From Sulfurimonas sp. (GTDB lineage: Bacteria > Campylobacterota > Campylobacteria > Campylobacterales > Sulfurimonadaceae): DNA of 13,689 nt. The notes below the pieces were generated by a model, which was given only the letters and a program-made list of their open reading frames with translations, made no database searches and was not told the origin of the DNA. Shown in pieces: positions 8,611 to 13,689 of the stretch; positions within the stretch are counted from its first letter, which is position 1; every line of letters starts with the position of its first letter. The stretch lies in the NCBI GenBank assembly GCA_027858865.1, contig JAQIBW010000008.1, positions 1-13,689 on the forward strand, written 5' to 3'. The position numbers and the translations under genes are program-made.

Positions 8611-9003
8611 ATGGCTAGATGTAAAAAACAACCAAAAAGATTTGATCAGATAAATGTTATTCCATTTATAGATATCATGCTAGTTCTTTTAGTTATGGTT
8701 TTAACAACAGCTACATTTATAAAACAGGGCGTTATCCCCATTGAACTTCCTGAAGCTAAAGCTAGTGAAAAAGAAGACTTAAAAAAAGAGATAAGTGTTT
8801 ATGTAAATGCTAAAGGTGAGATGTTCTATGAGAAAGAGAAAGTAGATGCTAAAGAGCTTGAAGTTAAACTCTCTCAAATAGATAAAAAGCAGACTGTAGT
8901 TCTTAGAAGCGACAAAGAGTCAAGGTTTCAAGACTTTGTAACTGTTATGGATATTCTAAAACGTTTAAAACACGAGCAGCTTTATATAGTTACTAAAGAG
9001 TAG
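8611..9003 (+). CDS. exbD: ExbD/TolR-family energy-transducing protein
   Basis: A 130-residue partner of ExbB. It has a short basic cytoplasmic N terminus, one membrane helix (about 17-38) with the proton-carrying Asp21 in NVIPFIDIMLVLLV (E. coli ExbD uses Asp25), and a periplasmic domain ending in VVLRSDKESRFQDFVTVMDILK, as in the ExbD/TolR fold. It starts three bases after the exbB stop and has only a weak ribosome binding site, so coupling to exbB is likely. No TonB gene follows. The energised TonB would have to be encoded elsewhere, a common situation but worth noting. The stop lies four bases from the end of a convergent small gene, with no terminator between them. Confidence 0.9.
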   Translation: MARCKKQPKRFDQINVIPFIDIMLVLLVMVLTTATFIKQGVIPIELPEAKASEKEDLKKEISVYVNAKGEMFYEKEKVDAKELEVKLSQIDKKQTVVLRSDKESRFQDFVTVMDILKRLKHEQLYIVTKE

Positions 9004-9007
9004 TTAT

Positions 9008-9253
9008 TTAGTATGCTTTATCCATGAGCTTAATCTTAGAAGTAAGACTAGGTTCTTTTTCTTTATCTTCCTCCACTACTTTTAGCATCTCATTTACTGG
9101 TTCAACTGTTTGTGTTTGAAAAACCTTTTTATCAATATCTTTGTTTTGCCTAAAAAGTGTACTTGCTATAAAAAATAGCACCATGATTACTACAATACTT
9201 GCATAAAGTAAAATATAATTTTTAATATGACCTGATTCAAAAGGATTTTGCAT
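9008..9253 (-). CDS. Small single-pass membrane protein, unknown function
   Basis: An 81-residue protein that I do not recognise. A short N terminus (MQNPFESGHIKNY) leads into one hydrophobic helix (about 14-34). After it comes a charged, Glu/Lys-rich tail of about 45 residues with no cysteines. Positive charges flank the helix on both sides, so topology is unclear. It is far too short and proline-poor to be TonB, and has no lipobox. The ATG has a weak AAAGAG upstream and a TATAAT about 30 bases before it on the - strand, both in keeping with a real gene. It is convergent with exbD and divergent from tpx, sharing a promoter region that contains an inverted repeat. A link to either neighbour is only suggested by position. 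Confidence 0.65.
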   Translation of the reverse strand: MQNPFESGHIKNYILLYASIVVIMVLFFIASTLFRQNKDIDKKVFQTQTVEPVNEMLKVVEEDKEKEPSLTSKIKLMDKAY

Positions 9254-9282
9254 TATTACTCTTTATTATTTTTTGGACTGCA

Positions 9283-9330
9283 ATTATATACTAAATAAGA
9301 TAACTTACATTATTTTTATGTTAGTATATT
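9283..9330. promoter_or_regulatory. Divergent promoters with 9-bp inverted repeat, small gene / tpx
   Basis: ATATACTAA at 9286-9294 and TTAGTATAT at 9321-9329 are perfect inverted copies 26 bp apart. Reading outward, each strand shows TTAGTATAT leading into a -10-like box: TATAAT on the - strand (9288-9283) for the small membrane gene, and TATATT on the + strand (9325-9330) for tpx. The simplest reading is a pair of matched divergent promoters. The symmetry could also be an operator for a shared regulator. Confidence 0.5.
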
Positions 9331-9354
9331 TTAAAATTAATTTAAGGAAACTAT

Positions 9355-9864
9355 ATGCAAACAACAACTTTTAATGGTACAACTGTAAACTTAGCAGGTA
9401 TTGCACTTAATGTCGGTGATGCTGCACCTACAGTTATAGCAACTGGAACTGACCTAAGTGACGTAGAAATCGGTGGAGCAAAAGATAAAATTCAACTAAT
9501 CATTACAGTACCATCATTAGATACTGATACTTGTGCCGCTGAAACAAGAAGATTTAACGTTGATGTTAATAACTTGGATATCTGTGAGACAACTGTTGTT
9601 TCTATGGACTTACCATTTGCAGCTGATCGTTTTTGTACTACAGAAGGTATTGAGAATCTAACTGTTGCATCTGACTATATTAATAAAGACGTTAGTAGGG
9701 CTTTTGGTGTTTTAATGGATGATAACAAACTAAAAGGGCTTAGCGCAAGAGCTGTTTTTGTCATAGACAGAAGTGGTACAATAGTCTATAAAGAAATCGT
9801 TTCAGAAGTAACAGCTGAACCAAATTATGAAGCTGCTCTTGAAGCTATTAAAGAAGCTAGATAG
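9355..9864 (+). CDS. tpx: Thiol peroxidase, atypical 2-Cys peroxiredoxin
   Basis: A 169-residue peroxiredoxin that reduces hydrogen peroxide and alkyl hydroperoxides using thioredoxin. Peroxidatic Cys60 sits in PSLDTDTC, the family PxxxTxxC motif (Pro53, Thr57). Resolving Cys94 is in DRFCTTEG, the 34-residue spacing seen in E. coli Tpx (168 residues, Cys61 and Cys95). Arg133 in SARAVFVID matches the active-site arginine. There is no signal peptide in MQTTTFNGTTVNLAG; E. coli Tpx, once called a periplasmic protein, is also made without one. The ATG has AAGGA six bases upstream and a TATATT box 25 to 30 bases upstream. It appears monocistronic, with a hairpin between it and the convergent patatin-like gene. 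Confidence 0.96.
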   Translation: MQTTTFNGTTVNLAGIALNVGDAAPTVIATGTDLSDVEIGGAKDKIQLIITVPSLDTDTCAAETRRFNVDVNNLDICETTVVSMDLPFAADRFCTTEGIENLTVASDYINKDVSRAFGVLMDDNKLKGLSARAVFVIDRSGTIVYKEIVSEVTAEPNYEAALEAIKEAR

Positions 9865-9887
9865 ACCTTTATCAATTTGTAAAATAT

Positions 9888-9915
9888 TCTAGTATCAATC
9901 CTTTTTGATACTAGA
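9888..9915. terminator. Perfect 11-bp hairpin between tpx and rssA
   Basis: TCTAGTATCAA (9888-9898) and TTGATACTAGA (9905-9915) pair perfectly around a 6-base loop. The stem covers the rssA stop codon. Past the hairpin the - strand reads AATATTTTAC, a modest T stretch, while the + strand has no T run. It is therefore more likely an rssA terminator that also blocks tpx read-through or protects the tpx 3' end. Confidence 0.6.
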
Positions 9916-10773
9916 TGCTATCTCTCTTAATTCAAAAATCTTTTCACATAAATTATATCCATATTTTATAATCTCTTGGGCTCTGTTAAACTCAAATGTT
10001 CCGCATAGATTTTCAGGTACTGTTATTTCAATATCAGGTGGATAGGCAGCAAGTTTCATTCGCGTTATTGTGCTTTGCATAGCTTCAAAAGATTTATTTG
10101 CCACTACATACATCCCTTTCTCTTTAGTCATAGAGTCAGGTAAAGATATATTACGCATGTACTCTTTTATCTTTTGAGAAAACGGCAAATCTTTTTTCTT
10201 CTTTTTAATAGGTAACAGTGTTATCGCATCACCACTAAGGTTTACTGCGATGGTAAGATCTGTAGTATCATCAAATGTAGGAGCAATCGGAACAGGATTT
10301 AAAACTCCACCATCAACTAGAAGCTTTCCGTTATGTAGATGTGGAGTAAAAAATAGAGGTAGAGATATAGAAGCTCTTATCGCGTTTAAAAGTGAACCTT
10401 CATTTATCCAAACTTCTTTCCTTGCATCTATATCTGCAGCTACAGCTGTAAATTTTATAGGCAGATCTTCTATATTATAATCACCTACCAACTCTTGCAT
10501 CTTAACCATCAAAGTCTCACCTGATACAAAGCCACCTGAACCTTTAAAGTCTAGGAGTTTTAACATATCTATAACATCTATGTCTTTTATCCACTCTACA
10601 TAAACATCAAGTTTACCTGCTGCATAAAATCCACCAATAAGAGCACCAATGGAACAACCAGATATTGACTGAATTTCGTAGTCATTTTCTTCAAGCCACT
10701 TGATTACACCAATATGTGCCATTCCTCTTGCCCCACCACTGCCAAGGACTAAAGATACTTTTTTTTTATTCAT
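9895..10773 (-). CDS. rssA: Patatin-family phospholipase-like protein, RssA type
   Basis: A 292-residue predicted serine hydrolase of the patatin family, length close to E. coli RssA (301). The catalytic elements are complete: the oxyanion-hole loop GSGGARG at 11-17, nucleophile Ser41 in GCSIG, and Asp154 in LLVDGGVLNPVP, which makes a Ser-Asp dyad. There is no signal peptide or membrane helix, so it is probably cytosolic, acting on membrane lipid or acyl esters. The natural substrate is unknown for this subgroup. The ATG has AGAGG nine bases upstream and lies inside the last codons of a 19-codon ORF on the same strand (8-base overlap), which suggests translational coupling. Two-gene rssAB organisation, as in E. 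coli, is not present here. Confidence 0.88.
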   Translation of the reverse strand: MNKKKVSLVLGSGGARGMAHIGVIKWLEENDYEIQSISGCSIGALIGGFYAAGKLDVYVEWIKDIDVIDMLKLLDFKGSGGFVSGETLMVKMQELVGDYNIEDLPIKFTAVAADIDARKEVWINEGSLLNAIRASISLPLFFTPHLHNGKLLVDGGVLNPVPIAPTFDDTTDLTIAVNLSGDAITLLPIKKKKKDLPFSQKIKEYMRNISLPDSMTKEKGMYVVANKSFEAMQSTITRMKLAAYPPDIEITVPENLCGTFEFNRAQEIIKYGYNLCEKIFELREIASSIKKD

Positions 10774-10825
10774 ATTTTTCTACCTCTTTGGTCTGGCGTC
10801 CACTCTTGTCAACTATGTCTTGCAT
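10766..10825 (-). CDS. 19-codon leader ORF overlapping rssA
   Basis: The reading frame encodes MQDIVDKSGRQTKEVEKYE and stops at 10768-10766, eight bases inside rssA, so ribosomes finishing it would reach the rssA ATG at 10773-10771. Its ribosome binding site, AAGAAGG with a 7-base spacer, is the best in this region. TATAGTATA lies just upstream (about 10859-10851), a plausible -10. The peptide is charged, with no run of one amino acid, so it does not look like a classic attenuator. It may be a coupling device, a small protein, or chance. I do not recognise the sequence. Confidence 0.45.
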   Translation of the reverse strand: MQDIVDKSGRQTKEVEKYE

Positions 10826-10850
10826 ACTTTTACCTTCTTAAATAAAAAAA

Positions 10851-10889
10851 TATACTATATAGAAATAAGTTTCTTTTACGCATAGTATA
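10851..10889. promoter_or_regulatory. Probable promoter with 8-bp inverted repeat, upstream of leader ORF/rssA
   Basis: TATACTAT (10851-10858) and ATAGTATA (10882-10889) are inverted copies 23 bp apart. Read on the - strand, the first gives TATAGTATA just ahead of the AAGAAGG site of the leader ORF and may hold the -10. The rest of 10826-10998 is very AT-rich, and I see no other structure in it except the + strand box at 10944. Confidence 0.3.
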
Positions 10890-10943
10890 GCATCTAAATT
10901 AAACACACCATAGTTACTTATATAAATATAATAAATTAAAAGC

Positions 10944-10949
10944 TATAAT
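10944..10949 (+). promoter_or_regulatory. Candidate -10 box of the interrupted diguanylate cyclase
   Basis: A perfect TATAAT lies 49 bases before the TTG start at 10999. The start itself has AGGA at 10989-10992 with a 6-base spacer. In DNA this AT-rich a TATAAT can occur by chance. Confidence 0.4.
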
Positions 10950-10998
10950 ACATATATCACATATTTTTGACATTAAAATTATATAAATAGGAAACGGT

Positions 10999-11397
10999 TT
11001 GGATAAAAATAATAATTTAAAAATTTTAAGCAATACGAAACCTATGTTTTTTACAATTTTAGGAATTATAAGTTTTATAACTATTTTCTTTCTTTACTTA
11101 GGCTATTTACAACATAAGTTCGCACTGGAAATCATAGTCAAAGAAGAGAAAAATGTCGCTTCTAAGATTTACTATAACACACTTAGAAATACTGTTAAAA
11201 GATATGAATCAGTTGCTAATAATATACTGATGAATGAAGAAGTAATAGATGCATTTCAAAACTATGATAGAACAAAACTTCTTAATATAACAGCCCCAAT
11301 ATATAAAAAACTAAGCGATGAAAACCCTTACTTAAAGATTATGCACTTTCACACTAAAGATACTAGAAGTTTTTTAAGACTACATAAACCTGACTAA
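10999..11397 (+). CDS. 5' fragment: anchor helix and start of sensor domain
   Basis: This is the 132-residue product expected if the TAA is obeyed. It has a basic N terminus, one membrane helix (about 16-36, FTILGIISFITIFFLYLGYL), then the first part of an extracytoplasmic sensor rich in helices (YYNTLRNTVKRYESVANNIL) ending at RSFLRLHKPD. It starts at TTG with a good AGGA site. Alone it would be a membrane-anchored half domain with no output. It is best read as part of the interrupted gene and not as an independent protein. Confidence 0.5.
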   Translation: MDKNNNLKILSNTKPMFFTILGIISFITIFFLYLGYLQHKFALEIIVKEEKNVASKIYYNTLRNTVKRYESVANNILMNEEVIDAFQNYDRTKLLNITAPIYKKLSDENPYLKIMHFHTKDTRSFLRLHKPD

Positions 11398-11427
11398 TTT
11401 GGAGATGATCTTAGTTCTATAAGACAT

Positions 11428-12609
11428 ATGATTAACAAAGTCAACAAAACAAAAAAGAAAGTAATCGCTATGGAAGCTGGTAGATACGGGGTTTACTACA
11501 GACTTGCGTTCCCTGTATTTAATAAAAAAGGTGAGTATTTTGGTGTTTTTGAATTTGGGATTAACATCAACTATATTTTGGACACTTTCAACCAAAACTA
11601 TGATTTTAAAAGCATTTTACTTTTGAAAAAAAATATCTTTAATATCATCTATGAAAACAATAAAAACATAACTTATAGCTCTTACTCTAACGATTACTAC
11701 TCCATAGAATCAGACATCAACCATCTATGCACTTGTAAAAGTTCTACCCTTTGCAGTTGTACTACTTCTCCAGTATGTAACTGCAAGGGGAATAAAGGAT
11801 GCAACTGCATGTCTTCTACTATTAAAGATAATGCGCCGACTATCATTGAAAATAATGATAACAGTAACATAATTTTTACAGTAAGCACCATAAAAAATAT
11901 CTCAAATAAAGAAATAGGGAAAGTTCTTTTTATTAAAAATTTGAATTATTACAGAGATACAATAGATATGATAAAACATATATCTATTATTTCAGCGATA
12001 ATTCTTCTTTTTTTATCTTTTTATCTAATGAAAAAGATTTTCAACAACTACATTAATATCATAAATAGCTACCAGAGTAAACTTGAGATTAAAAACCGTA
12101 CTCTTTTAAAACTTGTAAATATAGACCACCTAACAAAGATACATAATAGAAAGTCCATAGAGACCATTCTCATAAAAGAGCTTAAAAGGGCAAAACGCTA
12201 TAAGCATAAACTTTCTGTAATCATCTTTGATATAGATAATTTTAAAAATATAAACGATACTTATGGACATAATACAGGTGACAAAGTTCTAAAAAATATA
12301 TCAAAAGTAGTGACTGCTACTATTAGAGAAACAGATTATTTTGGAAGATGGGGTGGTGAAGAGTTTATAGTTATCTCGACAGAGACCTCTCTAGAAAAAG
12401 CCCTTCTCGTTGCTGAAAAAATTAGAAATAGTATCTACGAACATGACTTTGAAGAAGCGGAAAAAGTAAGCTGTAGCATAGGTGTTGCACAGTTTACAAG
12501 TGAAGACACACATCAAACCATAGTTCACAATGCCGATACAGCACTTTATCAAGCTAAAAACAGTGGAAAGAACAAGGTTGTTGCTTACAATAACATTGTA
12601 AGTTATTAG
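11428..12609 (+). CDS. 3' fragment: rest of sensor, CxC array, helix and GGDEF domain
   Basis: The first ATG after the TAA opens 393 codons. Residues 1-170 are the rest of the sensor (GRYGVYYRLAFPVFNKKGEY, then FGVFEFGI). They include a cysteine array at 101-127, followed by a membrane helix (about 185-203) and a full diguanylate cyclase, which would join two GTP into c-di-GMP. In it are FDIDNFKNINDTYGH (267-281), active-site GGEEF (309-313) and I-site RETD (300-303) exactly five residues upstream. No proper ribosome binding site precedes the ATG (ATAAGACAT), and the first anchor helix would be missing, so correct membrane insertion is doubtful. If translated, the catalytic domain looks active, but signal control would probably be lost. 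Confidence 0.55.
   Translation: MINKVNKTKKKVIAMEAGRYGVYYRLAFPVFNKKGEYFGVFEFGININYILDTFNQNYDFKSILLLKKNIFNIIYENNKNITYSSYSNDYYSIESDINHLCTCKSSTLCSCTTSPVCNCKGNKGCNCMSSTIKDNAPTIIENNDNSNIIFTVSTIKNISNKEIGKVLFIKNLNYYRDTIDMIKHISIISAIILLFLSFYLMKKIFNNYINIINSYQSKLEIKNRTLLKLVNIDHLTKIHNRKSIETILIKELKRAKRYKHKLSVIIFDIDNFKNINDTYGHNTGDKVLKNISKVVTATIRETDYFGRWGGEEFIVISTETSLEKALLVAEKIRNSIYEHDFEEAEKVSCSIGVAQFTSEDTHQTIVHNADTALYQAKNSGKNKVVAYNNIVSY
11728..11823 (+). repeat. Four-unit 24-bp repeat encoding CxC octads
   Basis: Four consecutive eight-codon units encode CTCKSSTL, CSCTTSPV, CNCKGNKG and CNCMSSTI (11728-11751, 11752-11775, 11776-11799, 11800-11823). Each unit begins with Cys-x-Cys, so eight cysteines stand at strictly constant spacing. 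The DNA units have diverged, since cysteine is written both TGC and TGT, so the spacing appears kept by selection on the protein rather than by fresh duplication. The array lies in the extracytoplasmic part of the interrupted cyclase. Confidence 0.85.
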
Positions 12610-13689
12610 TTTTCCACTCTCAAAGCAATATCAGAAATAACTTTGTTTCTACCACTCTCTTTAGCTTTATAAAGATAATCATCAACTCTTTTAATAATAG
12701 TTTCAATATTATCTGAATCTTTTACTTGCGAAACACCAATACTAACAGTTTTATGTTTTACAATATCAAACTCAAATTTCTCAACATTAAGTCGTAAGTT
12801 TTCTGCCAAATTAGTTGCACCATTTATATCAGTATCAATACATATAATCATAAACTCTTCACCACCCCATCTTCCAACAATATCTGTTTTTCTACAATGT
12901 TCTTTTAGTATATTAGCAAACTCAATTAATACACTATCCCCTATTTGATGTCCGTAGCTATCATTAACAGATTTAAAATGATCTATGTCCATAATGATAA
13001 GTGAAAAAATATGTTTATGTCTTAAAAATCTATTAAACTCGTTTTCTAAAGTATCATCTAACTTAATCCTATTAAATATTTGAGTCAATTTATCAGTTTC
13101 TGAGATTTTTTCTATAATTTTTTTATCAGTAATGTCTTTTGAGATTGATGTGTAACTTTCTATTTGATTATCTTTATTATAGTTAGGTAATATTATTGCA
13201 TCTATCCAATAATATGCTCCATCTTTTTTTCTATTTTGCAATTCGCCTTTCCATACTAAACCACTACTAATCTTATTCCATAAATCCTTGTATAGCTTAG
13301 ATTTCATTTTTCCGCTCTTAAATATAGATGGAGATTTTCCAATTAGTTCTTCTTTTAGATATCCACTTTTTTCGCATAATGCACTACTTACATATGTTAT
13401 CTTTTTGTCTAAATCAACACTCATTGTAATCACATATTTATCAATTGTATCCATATATCTTAAATTGTCTTTGTATAGCTTATTGAAGTCAATATATAGC
13501 TTTGAAGTTGGAATTGAAATTAAAATTCCTATTGGAATAGAGATAATAATGATAATTAGTCCCAATGTATATGCAAATTCTAAATTGTTTTTAGTAATAT
13601 TTTCAATATATTGTTCTTTTATTTTAAGGCCCAATTTAATATTTTCACCATTTTTAAAATACTCTTCTAGTGAAAACAATACTCCATAT
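12606..13689 (-). CDS. PAS-GGDEF diguanylate cyclase, N terminus beyond the window
   Basis: The visible part is about 361 residues and the frame stays open to the window edge. A TTG at 13679-13677 is possible as a start, but the preceding codons are also open and a short extracytoplasmic tail (about 35 residues) precedes the membrane helix, so the true start is probably outside. Counting from that TTG, in order: membrane helix about 37-57, PAS domain about 80-190 (ITYVSSALCEKSGYLKEELI, WKGELQNRKKDGAYYWIDA, SISKDITDKK), and GGDEF domain with MDIDHFKSVNDSYGH, I-site RKTD (263-266) and GGEEF (272-276). Active site and feedback site are intact, so it should make c-di-GMP in response to a PAS-bound or extracytoplasmic signal. 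Its composition is very AT-rich. Its stop overlaps the stop of the neighbouring cyclase. Confidence 0.9.
   Translation of the reverse strand, partial: YGVLFSLEEYFKNGENIKLGLKIKEQYIENITKNNLEFAYTLGLIIIIISIPIGILISIPTSKLYIDFNKLYKDNLRYMDTIDKYVITMSVDLDKKITYVSSALCEKSGYLKEELIGKSPSIFKSGKMKSKLYKDLWNKISSGLVWKGELQNRKKDGAYYWIDAIILPNYNKDNQIESYTSISKDITDKKIIEKISETDKLTQIFNRIKLDDTLENEFNRFLRHKHIFSLIIMDIDHFKSVNDSYGHQIGDSVLIEFANILKEHCRKTDIVGRWGGEEFMIICIDTDINGATNLAENLRLNVEKFEFDIVKHKTVSIGVSQVKDSDNIETIIKRVDDYLYKAKESGRNKVISDIALRVEN

Larger units (their letters stand above)
10999..12609 (+). pseudogene. Membrane sensor-diguanylate cyclase, interrupted by one in-frame TAA
   Basis: Read through the TAA at 11395-11397, the frame is continuous for 536 codons. 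It gives a cytoplasmic start, membrane helix (about 16-36), extracytoplasmic sensor (about 37-325), second helix (about 328-346) and C-terminal GGDEF domain. The stop falls in HKPD-stop-FGDDLSSIR. From memory of related double-Cache (dCache_3-like) sensors this stretch reads HKP[DE]K[FY]GDDL, so AAA to TAA is the simplest change. Nothing else in the frame is damaged: the cyclase keeps FDIDNFKNINDTYGH, GGEEF and the RxxD inhibitory site. The start is TTG with AGGA six bases upstream. It could be a recent nonsense mutation, a sequencing error, or a gene tolerated with read-through. It ends four bases inside the convergent gene at 12606. Confidence 0.75.

Noticed and set aside
8158..9003. tolQ/tolR instead of exbB/exbD
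   Set aside because: The proteins are of the short ExbB/ExbD type and no tolA, tolB or pal follows. The family alone cannot fully separate the two, so this is only less likely.
9008..9253. Small gene as the missing TonB of the ExbBD system
   Set aside because: It has only 81 residues, no proline-rich spacer and no TonB C-terminal domain, and it is on the opposite strand.
10700..10885. 61-codon + strand ORF over the start of rssA
   Set aside because: It is antisense to the well-supported rssA start and the leader ORF, and its translation has no family features or ribosome binding site.
10967..10987. TTGACA at 10967 with TATAAA at 10982 as a sigma-70 promoter for the cyclase
   Set aside because: The boxes are only nine bases apart, and a start from them would leave almost no leader before the TTG. 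The TATAAT at 10944 fits better.
11405..11422. ATG preceded by TTTGGAG directly after the internal TAA, as a restart site
   Set aside because: It is in the wrong frame and closes after five codons (TAA at 11420-11422), so it cannot give the GGDEF protein.
11697..11891. 64-codon - strand ORF over the cysteine array
   Set aside because: It is a shadow of the cyclase frame. The low stop frequency comes from the TGC/TGT-rich repeat.

Overview
The window looks like chromosome of an AT-rich, Gram-negative, free-living Campylobacterota (epsilonproteobacterium), most like Sulfurimonas or a relative. This is inferred from several things seen together: short 149-residue ExbB and 130-residue ExbD proteins, promoters that show a TATAAT-type -10 box but no convincing -35, AAGG/AGAGG ribosome binding sites, AT-rich codon use, very tight packing, and sensor-GGDEF genes. 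No rRNA, tRNA, insertion sequence, CRISPR array or phage gene was seen.

Layout. Positions 142-2712 (-) encode aminopeptidase N, with an intrinsic terminator just beyond its end. Divergent from it is a phosphoglucomutase/phosphomannomutase (2796-4154, +). Its stop lies two bases from the stop of a convergent MltF-type lytic transglycosylase (4157-5545, -). Divergent from that starts a five-gene unit on the + strand: pyrC (5685), an OmpR-type response regulator (6685), a small histidine kinase (7328), exbB (8158) and exbD (8611-9003). The first four genes overlap end to start, and exbB and exbD are three bases apart. A convergent 81-residue single-pass membrane protein of unknown function follows (9008-9253, -). 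It shares a divergent promoter region with thiol peroxidase tpx (9355-9864, +). A hairpin separates tpx from a convergent patatin-family RssA-like hydrolase (9895-10773, -), which is preceded by an overlapping 19-codon ORF with its own strong ribosome binding site. The right end holds two tail-to-tail c-di-GMP enzymes: a membrane sensor-GGDEF gene broken by one in-frame TAA (10999-12609, +) and a PAS-GGDEF gene running off the window (12606-13689, -).

How the genes relate. Most of the window is housekeeping: peptide turnover, sugar-phosphate isomerisation, peptidoglycan cleavage, pyrimidine synthesis and peroxide removal. The unusual parts are these: a two-component system translationally coupled between pyrC and the ExbBD energy-coupling pair; the interrupted diguanylate cyclase, whose extracytoplasmic sensor carries four CxC motifs at exact eight-residue intervals; and the short ORF leading into rssA. 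The cysteine array is the strongest candidate for something undescribed. The in-frame stop means that the gene is either decaying or expressed in an unusual way in this strain.
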